Shown here: positions 10,801-22,800 of the stretch, one piece after another
Numbering within the stretch: position 1 is the first letter of the stretch
Layout of the letters: each line of letters starts with the position of its first letter
NCBI RefSeq assembly: GCF_958295425.1
Contig: NC_081137.1
Coordinates: forward strand, 11,695,738-11,759,737
DNA: 64,000 nt
Direction: 5' to 3'
Source: Solea solea
Taxonomy: Eukaryota; Chordata; Actinopteri; Pleuronectiformes; Soleidae
The notes under the pieces: generated by a model
Told to the model about the DNA's origin: nothing
Database searches by the model: none
What the model saw: the letters and a program-made list of their open reading frames with translations, nothing else
Made by a program: the position numbers and the translations under genes

Positions 10801-13800
10801 ACTAGATCCATATCACACAGTGTGATTTATAATGACGCAACAACATTTCTGAATTCACACAGGAGGCGTCACACATACGTACCTGAGCCATCAAGGTTAT
10901 CCATGCTATGACCAGGAATGTATTCAAAGCCACACAAGTTCTTGGACACCACTGCGTATCTTTCCTCCTCCTCGTCATCCTCGTCTTCTGAAAGAAGGGT
11001 GGCCCCCAAATCCGAACCCAAGGTGCTGGACATGAAGTCCACTGGAGGAATGGGAGTCTTGGACACATTTGGCGTGCTCTTCATGTGCCTAATTCATTGT
11101 TGGGAAACACCGTATATTAACGACCACAACACTTTTAAATTGGGGTGTTCGAAACGATCTAAAATATTATGCATGGAATCTTTCAGAATGTATAATGGCG
11201 TGTGTTCAGAAAGGCAGAGATGCAATGTGCAGATACTAAAAATGCCTGCAGAGGTTTCACTGATTACTTCCTCGGCAGTGGTGTGTGACGTGCGAACACA
11301 ATGGTGTTGTAATTGGAGTGGAGAAAGGATATGTGGATGTGCAGGGCTGTCACCAACATGCCTCTTATCTCGTCCACAGCTGTCCTCCATGATGGCTCAC
11401 ATCCCGCCATGGAGGGGATGCATGCATAATTACTAACTCTATTTACTGATGTCAGAACAGCATGTTAGACTAAACCCAGTCATTACCCTCCAACACATGT
11501 CGCTGGCGCTGACTTGTCAAGTTTTCCAATGCTCCATCACAGGTGTAATCAATGGAGAGCTGTTTTTATCTCCAGCGAGAAAGACGCACGGCAGTATACA
11601 GCTGACACATGTGAATACCAGCGTTCCAAGATGCTCAGACATCGGCTATTGATATGTAAAAATCCAAACTACCAACAGAATAAAATGAATACATTTACAG
11701 GTATCTCTCCTTCGGCGTGAAACAAAACATAAGTGAAGAAAATTAGGCTGCCTACACGCAGAATACAGCTTTGAAATGATGTATCACTCCCACAGGTCTT
11801 ATTTATTGGAACCAGAAAAGAACTTGAAAGATCCTCACCATGACTGCTTGGCCACCTCGTATTGGTAAGCTCTGGTGAGCTCGTCCAAGTGGGCCTGCAG
11901 AATGGATTGCATTTCTTCGTGATGGGTGGAGCTGAGAGAGGAGGAAGACGGCTGGCTGAAGGGAGACGCTGCCGGAGAAGAACATCTCCCTCTCAGAGGA
12001 GGAGTGGGGCCTCTCTCCTCCTCCACCTCATTGTCCAAGGTCTGATGGTGGTAAGTATGAACGGACATGGGTGGTGCCCAGCTGTTGCTGTCATATCTGC
12101 TACATGGACAAAATGTCAGAAACAAAATATGTGAAGACTTTATTTCAAATAAGTAAGAGGTGGTGTCCATCTGAAAATGAATTTACCCAAACTAGTGGCC
12201 ATTGCTGGTCTTTGAAACAGGGTAAGCTCATATCAGGTCAAGTTATGTATACAATAATTATCCCCTCCCCCCTCCACTGTCATGGAAGCCCAGCTTCCCT
12301 GGAAGTGATATTTTTGTCACATTTGTCCTATCACCGTTGAGCTCACCGCAGTGAAAAAAAAACCTAATCTGTGTCGTCCCATAGAGAGCAGTTGAAGCTG
12401 AGCTAAGTGGTTTTTAATGCGGAGGCTGCTATGGGAACATGAAAATCACGTAAAGTCGATCCATCACCTGTGATAAACAGCTGATTCTGAAAGTACTATT
12501 GACACGTTCTAATCGCATTCTAGCGCACATTTAGGACAGAAATGTAAATACAACACAGCACGTAGTTGACTTTGACATTTTAGAGGAATCGATTTTGCTT
12601 AAAACAAATTAAAAAAATTAAAGCCACCTAACAAAAGGGTGATAATAAAATCTATGCGGATACACAATTGAGTCCACAATATCGTATTATGGTCTTTATC
12701 TCCTTGAGAGACAGCATTTTTGGGGCTGGAAACTGAAGTTTATAAATTGTTTTCTCTCCTGCACCAAAGCCCACAAAGAAAACTAAATCCAAACAAAATA
12801 ACACTTTAAACTTAGTGATGGAGGCAGCAGTGGATCAACAACTTTGAGATGAAGCCAAGATAAAGCAAATATATTGTGACGATAAGGTTAAGTGGTTAAA
12901 ATCAGGCAGCCAGTGAGTCAGAACGTCATACAACTACACTTCAAAAAGCCTTATTATTATTATTATTATTATAATTATTATTATAAATAAGTTATAATAA
13001 TTATCAGCTCTTTACTCTGTGAGTTAAATGTGTATTATGCTTTGCTGCTGCATAAATGTGACACACAAAATGGCTGCCTCTGTAAAGCAGGGCTCTTAGG
13101 AAACCAAACATTTGTTTAAGTGATTATACACTTCAACAAAGATACTTATGGGTAATATTTCTGCCACGCTGACTGTTATACAGTGGATGTTTAATACAAA
13201 CATACTATGGTTAGGACTTCACATTGCTAGGACTAAAACACACACTCTGGCCACAGGTGCAGGATTGTCTGACCTGTGTGTAGAAAATAGGGCAGAGATT
13301 GATGAGATATGAACATGTCTTACCCTCCTCCGTGCTTTTCCTCAGGGTAACAGTCAAGGTCAACCTCTGTACCAGGGAGCGGGTGCATAGGTGGTTGAGG
13401 CAGAGGCATGTTAGCCCAACATGTCCCATTTGATTTGGAGGTCTTTGTTCCACCCTTCACCTTCTTTTTCTTCCCAACCTTTGCACCTGGGGGTGGATGA
13501 AGAGGGAGCGATGTTTAGCCTTGTCTTCACAACACTAAGAAATCCCTGTGCACTCAACACACAATGTGACTTAAAAGCTATCTCCCATCTTATAAAAGCC
13601 TTTTATTCTCACTTTTTAGTGTTTTGACAGCACATGTGGAATATTTTTCGAAATGTTCCACTTTTGAGTTTTTTTTTTTCCCCATACAGCTTCTCTACTT
13701 CATCTCTGGAAAGCACACAGCACAGCCTATTGTGCAAAACCACAAAACTACACAAACACTGACTAAAAATGCCTCCTCGACTTGACAAAAGCGAATGTAC

Positions 13801-16800
13801 ATCGAATGAAGAACTTGGGAACACTTAGGGAATTTTCTGCCACTGCTAATCAAATTAGGGCAAAAAGAAATGTGTCATGATTGTGTGACATTTCTGGGGT
13901 AGATGAGCTCCCAGGGTAGGACTGTGATGAAGACAAGACGAGGATTTAAAAACATTAACCTCGGGCATCCATTTTGAGTAAACACGTAAATAAAATCCTT
14001 TCCCCCTTTTGCTCTTTGCTTGTAAAAAAAATTAACTCAGAACAATTCCAACGTACAAATACACCATTTAACTGGACCACTCTCCTTGTCCCAGTATACC
14101 AGCAATAGCTAGGAATACGTTTTACTGAATGAAGTGTTTCCATCTTTACAACACTTGGTGGCGATATACTGTACATCCTTTCAGCTTGTCAGGATTGAAG
14201 CAATTTTCCGGATGACCTTTTAGATCACAGACCAAAACAGCTATAGCTGGTGGGTAGTTGGTGCCATGTCATGCCACATTATCTGCCTTTACTACCTCTA
14301 TTATTGGCTTCATGTATTTCAATGGGCGGGAATTGTGTCAAGTTGAACATATACGCCATAAACAGTTTATAAAAAAGTGGTTCTTTAGTTTCCTTCCTGA
14401 AGCCAGCAGTGAAAATATACAGAATGAATCACCAATAATTCAGTTTGAATTGAAGTCTATGGTAAAATTAGTGCCTACATCCCAGTTGATTTATAATGTC
14501 AGTAATCTTTGTAAAGTATATTCCCTTTAGATTTAGAGGATATGAGTGGACAACAGTGTGATTGACAGCTGGTATCGTCCAATAGGTCAAATTGCAACTT
14601 GGTACACGCGCTAGCTAGCTTGTCTTCCAACCACATTATCTGTACATGCTAGTCCAACTTTGTGAAATTGTATTTAATACACTGTCAGTCTGCCTTATAT
14701 GAAACACACACAAAGACAAAGACACATACACAAGAGTACACCTTAACACAAACAAAAAGAAACAAACAATGAGGCTCTGTCGTGCTCTCGCTTACATACC
14801 ACTGCCAGGGTGTCTGTCTGTTAGCGAGTAGCCCAGGTTTGCTATTTCCTGCTGGGCTTGGAGAGAGGCCTTCCAGCGTGGATCTGGTCTGTCCACAGCC
14901 AGCTCGTGGAAACTGTTGGACTGGAGTATCTGTGTGGTGGCATAGGGGGTGGGCTGAGTGCCTCGTGCTGGACTGCTGTAACCGGCCTTCCCCATGAAGT
15001 CAATACTGCTGTAGATGGCACCATCAGACAGCATGGTGCCCGTCTTCTCCACCGCTGCGGACGGTAAAACATCTGAGATTATGGAAGAGGAGAGGGACGA
15101 TGAGGGGAAGGGATCATGGAGCGATACATTGACGCGGAGTTAACGATCTTTAAGGTCATTAACACTCCCCACTGCTCTGGCACTCTGTATTAGTTAAATA
15201 CAGGCCTCAAACGGCTTTGATATGAATGAATGTGATTATCTAGGGCCATAATGAGCATGCAACACTCTGTTGGAGGCCAGTGAAGAGGGACACTCTAACA
15301 GCGCTAACCTTCAGCTCTACTGTCCTGCCCACATGGAGCCCGCAGTTAACCAGGGTCCACGTGAGTTCAGAATGCATGAAAACATTCACAGTAAATAAAT
15401 AAATAAATAAATCATACACCTGCATTAACGATGTTATGAAAATGACACGGGATGAAAAGAATATTTGAAAAACCAAGACACTGTATTTTTGGGAAAGTTA
15501 AAAAGCTGGTTAATAAAGTAGTGACTGCAAATTTCAAAAGCTACATATTATGAGAGCTCGGCTGGAAAAGAAAAAGTAGATTAAATATTGAAAAAAAGTG
15601 GTTACTATTCATTTCTATGATGAATATGATGCCATTTCTATTTCTATTCATATTAATATAGCCTTTATAATTTGGTTTGTGAAATCTTTTGCTATATAAC
15701 CTTGATTGAAATCTTTTCACTCAACACCAAACAGCAGCTCTTCATCTCTCTTTTCTCTCTCCTTTCTTTCTCATCACAAATTAAAAACAATAGTGCAACA
15801 CTTTTAAATATAATGTCCATTTGATTCAAAGCATTGTCGTGTGAGTTCACACACTGCTGATTAAGAGTATCAGCTCCGCATGACTCTCTATGTGTTTGTC
15901 GGTATAGCTGTGTTTAGACCTTGCGTCGCCTGGCGATATTCCCACACTCTACACAGGAAGTGATTGTGCGAGGCAGTAAAGTGAGATGGCGGCAAACAGG
16001 TTTTCTCGGATATATGTTTTCTTGACTCCACCTGACCCTGCACTGCTGCTGTATACACACAAACATCCCCTCAGTCAGGTCTGATAGTATTGCTTCACTG
16101 AGCCTGGACGCGGCATACAAATGACATTGTTTCTGTTAAATGAAGACCGAAATGACCGAACCGAGGCAGAATCAACAACAGCAACAATCACCAAAAGTTA
16201 AACACTGCAGCTTTAAGCCCAAAGATCAGCCTTGTCAAAGCAAATTAGCAAAGTATGGACCTCAAAGGCTCTTTTAATTATGGCGCGCATGTGTGTTTGT
16301 GTGTGTGTTTGTGTGCTTATGCTTGATGTGCTTCCCAAAGGATGAACGTCAAAACTGTCCAACTAGGCATCGCTAAAGCGGAGCTCCCCTCAGCAACCAA
16401 GCCTGTGTGTGTGTCTTCTCCGAGGCTCAGGCACCAATGACTCATTTGTGGAGTTAGTTAATCAAGCTATATCGTTTAGAGCAATAGATAATGCTGATAA
16501 AATATGCTTATTTATATGCAGAAATTATTAACAAACTGTTCAGAGGAGACTGGATATGGATTATTCCTGTGATTTTACTGATTCACTGAGTGAGGCGTTG
16601 TTCTTCAGTTTTGTAAAAATTGTTGGTAAAAATGTGTAAATAAATATAATTTCTTAAACAAATTCTTACCTCCGCGCCCAAAGTTGTTGCCACCCTTTGG
16701 ACTGTCCAAGCCCCTGGTAGCTGGGAGGCTTGTGGAGGGCCAGGAGTCGGCTAACCACGGAAGGCCAGGGTCACCTGCCTTCAATAGCCCAGGGCGGCTG

Positions 16801-19800
16801 TGAGGGTGTTTATAAGGAGATAAAAACAAGTGAGGGAGAGAGAAACACAGAGGTGTAACATAGTTAAATACTCGGTCTGCACCGTAACTGTTGAGCTCAT
16901 CAACATCAAAAATGATGAGAAAACTCATTCAGCGTGTTCTCTCCTATGGCGCAGCAGCAGATGCAGCTGCAGCAACCCACTACACAGGCAACAATAAACT
17001 ACACAGAGACATAAAATGGCAAGTCTATAAATCAGAGTGCTGCCTGCCCCTAAACTCCAGCACCCTCAACTCTCCCCGGAGGAACAAGGCAGGCCTTAAA
17101 TACACACTAAATCCACTTTAGAGCCTGAGCACAACAGAAATTTACATTTTAAATTGAGAATCATGGACAGCCTCTGGCAGATCAGCTACACTGGCGCACT
17201 GTCGCCATGGCAACAGAGACAGCAAAAGCCCATTAGCTGGTTTAGGGAAAGCTACTGTCTCATTTTGTCTCAGTGAAATACAACGGTCGTGAAAACAGGC
17301 TTTGACTTCAAGGTAGAGGAGTTGTGGGCAGTGATTCAAGGAGAAAAAAGAAAGCGATTTACAACTGCATTGTATCAACTGCTATAAAACGGCAAAAAAA
17401 AAACAAAAAAAAACCACTTACATGCCTTCTGCAGTCGGTTTGCATATATTTACTTAACGTGTGGCTACACAGTGAATTTTTCACTGGCTTGGCAAGTACC
17501 GAGGGAATCTGTGACAGCTGACTGGGTTGATGGCTACAAGGTGTTCAAACAATTATGTCCATTATTTACCTTTCTAAAATACACAGGCATGACCATACAG
17601 AATCAGTTATTTTAGCTTTGGTTATTTATCTCAGATTCAGTCACTTATATAGGCTGGTCCTTGAAACACTCATCAACAACCCAATTTGTTGTTCTTATTT
17701 TTGTTATTTTTCCATATTTTGTTTATGAACTTGTGTATTTTGTTTTGTGTGTTATCTTTGTCGTAATAATGCTTTGGTTGGATGAATTTTGAGGATGGTT
17801 TGTAAGCCAGGTGAAAAGGCATCCCTCCTTAAGAAGAGGAAATGAAGAATAGAAAGAAGCGCAGACTCCTGCTGTGAGGCTGCAGTACCACTGATTGAGA
17901 AAGAGGGAGGCAGAGAGCAGGACTTTAGCCCAAACAGTTTGTATGTTGTTAAACTGCCACCAAAATGGTTTGTTGAACAGCAAGTTTAATAACAGCACAT
18001 TTACATTTATATTCTGTACAAACACTAAAGAACAGCATCCAATTTTTTTTTTGTAGACTTTTCAATCATTCGAATTTGGAAGGTGACAAAGTCAGAAGAT
18101 ATACTTTTATCACTCGACAGGGACTTAAAGTGTTACCAAATGAAGTTGCTCTGGCTCTGGACTTATCTGCTTGCTTAGGTACAGGAAAGAGGAAGCAGGG
18201 AGGAATGCAAAAAAAAAAGCAACTAAACAAAACTTCACTCTTTCGCTTCCTTTCGGTTTCCCCACATTCTCTGTGGTCTGCATAAGTATGGGCATTTTGA
18301 GCAGGCTGGGTGCTTTCATGAGCCTCAAGGTCCACCGTCACACTGGAGCCGTGGTGGGTTTCTGTATGCAGAGCTTTTTAAAAAGCACATCCATCAACCC
18401 CCCCTCATAACCCCTCCCCCTCCCACGACCTCTCACTCTGCCAGCAACCTCAAGTGAACTGAAGTGGAGCCAGTGAACGAAACAGCAGCCACCTGCTTTA
18501 ATTGGTAGCACTCACTTCAAAGGAGTGATTAATGATTTCATCAAGTGGATATCATACAGCCATATGAGTAAGCTGGGAGTACACTGTGCAAATCAAAATG
18601 ACCGTGTCAAGAAATCTTCATTTCAGTTATTACAGTGGGTTGTTGCCACTTAAGAGGCAGGGTGAGGGTTGTAATGTGGCACTAAAATGTCAGTCGCGAA
18701 GCTCGAGCTATTTCTCAGGGCCGGCTCGGTGATTAGCACCGCTGCCTCAAACGCAGGAGAGGCTCCAGATTCTACCTGGGCTCGTTCTCTGTATGGAGTT
18801 TCATTCATTTATTCATGCATTCACTCGGCCGACCCAGGGTGAAAGGTGGGGGGTCACACTCTGAGCGTCCACTAACCTCTGCATGTTTTTGGACTGTGGG
18901 AGGAAATTGAGAAAACCCACTTACACACATTTCATGTTCTATATTTGTGTGGTTTTCTTCTTGCCAGGTTTAAACATGTGTAGTTTACATGGGTTAATAC
19001 GTTTAACAAGTAGTCTGCCTTATACAATTATAAAAAAAAACACCTTTAATATCAATCAAATACTTCTCTATATAAATGCCAGCTTCAATGGCGTGCTTTT
19101 ATTTTGAATTGGGTACATCGCCTGTTGTGGTTGAGACAAATTTGACAAATATAGATGTTGAAACCGCGGTAAGAGATAGTTTTCACTGTCTGTTTTGGCT
19201 GTGAAGTGCCTGCGGCTTGCGGTAAAAATAGGTGAGACTTCTATTTCCAAAAAATAGCCACGCAGGCAGTGAGAATGCTCAGGTAACATGTGTTCCAGAC
19301 ATTCTGTGATGAAGATGTGTCAAACTGGCTTTATTCCATGTTCAGCCTGCCGGAAAAATAAAAGTAATCTTTGGGAGACAGAGTAGCCAGCCATGTGGCC
19401 GGGTATGTGACCCGGTCTGACCGAGGGCCTTTCAGTATGGAGTTTACATGTTCTCACCGTGTGGTTTCCTCCCAGAGTCCAAAGACACCCACAGTTTAAC
19501 TGGACACTCTAAATTGACTGTAGGAGTGAATGGTTGTTTCAATTCAATTCAATTCAAACAATGTTGTATAGCGCCAAATCACAACATACATTATCTCAAG
19601 GCGCCATATATAGACAACATTATAGAGAGCAGAGAAACCCAACAATTCACACAAGGAGCAAGCATCAGTGGAGAGAAAAACAATTCCCTTTCAACAGGAA
19701 AAAAATCTCTGACAGAGCCAGACTCAAAGATGTGCGGCCATCTGCCTCGACCAGTTATCTCCGTGTGATGCGTAACCCCGTGATGGACTAGTGACCTGTC

Positions 19801-22800
19801 CAGGCTGTATACCTCGCCTTTAGCCCTGTGTCAGCTGGGATTTGGAAGTGGACTGAAGTGTGACTTTCAACTGGATTTCTGCACATGGGTCTCAGACGGA
19901 TCGCTCTGGCTGCTTAAATAGGATTTAGAATTGTCTTTTGTGTCACTCTTAAAGTAACCCACATTGACAACTTCACTTTTTCTCCACTTTTGCTCAGTTT
20001 TTGTTGCATTTTTCCTGCATCTGTGTTATTCAGCTGCACCACAAACATGGGGTAACCTACATCATTAACAAAGCAACCTATGCAGAGAGGTTGGTTATGC
20101 CTGGACACACAAATCTGATTTGATTGCTTGCAGTTTACAGTCTGCCGGAAAAGATGTGATGTGAGGATAAAACAATAGATTTGCATGAATGTAGCCAAAC
20201 CTGCCCAAAACTGAATGTGACAGTAAATGGTTGTTTATCTCTGTACATCAGTCCTGTGATAAAGTGGTAGACCCTGCATTCATTGTCAGCCAGGATTGGC
20301 TCTTCTCCCCCCCCCCATGACCCACAAAAGATAATCTGTACAGATAATGGATGGATGGATTTGAATTCTCACCTTCCGTTTCTGATCAGGCCTCTGTCTC
20401 TTTGAAAAGTGACTTGTTGGGAAAACAGAAGAAAACAGTTAAATTGTGATTATTTTGCATGATCATATCAAATATAATACAAAAGTTAAAGCCGTACCTG
20501 CACGGGTGAAGGTGAAGGACTGAACTGCAGAGGAAAAAGACAGGAGAAAAAGTGAAAAATATGTTATATTGATCCGTTGTCTAAAATTTTGCTTGTTTGT
20601 TCATTTGTCTTGTGTCAGCGCTGCTCAGATTTTGAGGAAACCGGAGGAGGTAATCCATCAAACTACTGCATTCCAGCATCTTTTGGAAATTACACTGATT
20701 GTCCTGAAGGTGAAACGTTTGACCCAGTTCTCCCCGGAGGCATCTTAGTCATCATTTTGTATATTGCTTTTTTCGACATAAAGATAATAATGTTGAGTGT
20801 TGGGAGAGACAATGTTGCATTACAAACATTTTGAAATGGAAATTGTACTGTTTGGGAATTAAAGTCGTCACTTTGTGTTTGGGGGAAGGGATCGGACGAG
20901 CAGCACTCAGTCACCTTAAATCCCCACGGAATTAGGAAATCGCAGCTCTCCGTGCACAAGTCTCGACAATGAGAGCCGCAATACGCATTACAATAATGAA
21001 CACTCTGCTGTGTGTGTGTGACTCGTGGGCGGGGGGGGGGCGGGGGGGGTTCAGACCTAAACCTGGACACAGCTCATGTTAATGTGCAAACAGCAGCAGC
21101 TATGGACTGATAATGGAGAGGAGATGTTAAATGACTTATCTGGTGTGAACGTATTAGTGTGTCAGGAGTGAGATGGTGATGGAACTCGGCACAGCTGATG
21201 CACATCAGTGCACAGTGAATTAAAATAAATGGAGCCCATTTCCGTCCGTGTTCAGTCTCCTCACTTTGTTCTCCATTCCAGCCCAGATGGAGTCACACGT
21301 CAGCCTTCACGGAGGAACACGTGAGCGACGGAAAGAGTCTGTTTTTGATGCAGATGAGTGTCGTGAATTGATTCTCTTCTAACCTGCATAGTTGCTGAGT
21401 CCCTTCCTCTTCTTCCTCCTCCAGTACAACCAGGCACTGAAGCCCATGAGGACGATCCAGCAGGCTCCTCCCAAACCGGCGATGAAGGCCGGTTGCTTCA
21501 CCACATCTGAGATGCTGCTGTTGCCCTCGGATCCCGTCATCACATCCCTGAGCTCTGCACCTGCACCAAAGACACACGCCTGAATGGTTATATTTGATTT
21601 TGGGCATTTTATTGGTGTTTCAGTTAATTGCTCTGCACAAAGATAATTCACAGGCTGTCACCTGTCAAACCCAATTTAAAGTAAAATAAAAATACTGTAT
21701 GGCGTGGCCAATTTTGAGTAATTTATGTGTATCGTCGCTTTCAAAACAAATCCCTAGACTAATACGGCCTTTTTATATTGTATTTTAAGAAACCCCAAGC
21801 CTTGTTTTACAGAGGCCGCCATTTCGTGCTGCCCCTGTGTCTACAGAAGCCCAAATGGACAAACCTGACAGATCTCACATTTCACTTTTGAATAGGAAGC
21901 TTAAAACACAAACAAAGCAGAATAAAACCCTGACCCTTCAAATCATTATAATCACAGTGAATTCTTGTTATTTCACAGTTACAAAATAAGAGGAAATCAA
22001 ATTTGCAAAGGAAGCAAAAATATATGTGTTTTAATACACGAAGAAACTGCAACAACAACAACAACAGAACCAGTGTTGTATATCAAGCATCACGCAGGAG
22101 CAGTAACAGCCAAAGGAGGAGACTATGAATAAACTATAAAAAATAACACACACACAGAGAGAGAGAGAATAAAAACTGCATCAGTGCATCCAATATGTCG
22201 GCAGAGTTAATCAATTCAGCTGTGCACTTATCAAGTTGAGCTGCAAGACACGAGATTGACAGAGCAGCTCTGACAGAGTTTGATTTTCTGCTGCGGCTAC
22301 TGTGCTGTGAAATTACATTCACAGTCTCCAGCAGGAAACACCCCCACCCCACCCGCTCGCCCACCTGCCCCCCCAACCCCATATCATTAAGCTTCAGTCC
22401 ACATGCTTGTGTTTCCCTTTTTCTTTGCGCGTTAATGCTGTTATTATATATCAGTCAAAAGTCACCGATGAGGAGCATCTGGCCCGGGCTCACATATTGA
22501 TTCTGGGCTTATATACTCCCGCCATCCTTTAGCCGTTTGATAAAACGTGATAGGCTGATAAGCTCCCGCAAAAAAAAAAAAAAAAAACACTGTCTACTTT
22601 GTTAGCAGCAGCTGCACACATATTGAGGAGGATTATTGATATGGCTAACAGTACTTGGCACTGTGTTACCACACTGCTACACTTAATGAACTGTTATTGA
22701 TTTCTGCGTGGACGTCTACGTTGTAAAGTGCAATCTTCTTTCTTCCAAGTGCTATAAATTGATAAATCAGTTTTCCACGCCCCCACAGTGAGTGATGGAC

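Larger units (their letters stand above)
8900..10882 (-). other. robo2: robo2 intron 22-23
   Basis: Holds a repeat starting AAAGGGATAGTTCAGG at 9188, a partial foldback repeat (9340-9500) and a non-autonomous element at about 10406-10790. No other coding exon seen. Confidence 0.6.
12097..13323 (-). other. robo2: robo2 intron 20-21
   Basis: Contains a foldback-repeat copy at 12715-12915 and a (TTA)n-rich tract at 12950-12995. Nothing else supported. Confidence 0.6.
16798..20372 (-). other. robo2: robo2 intron 17-18
   Basis: Holds SINE-like fragments (18720-18925, 19394-19850, 20216-20362), one with a nested insertion, and an AT-moderate unique block at 18425-18710 that might be regulatory. 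No exon found. Confidence 0.6.

Noticed and set aside
10883..11436. Plus-strand open frame of 172 residues with a serine run (10918-11436)
   Set aside because: The serine run is the antisense of the acidic GAG/GAC codons in robo2 exon 22.
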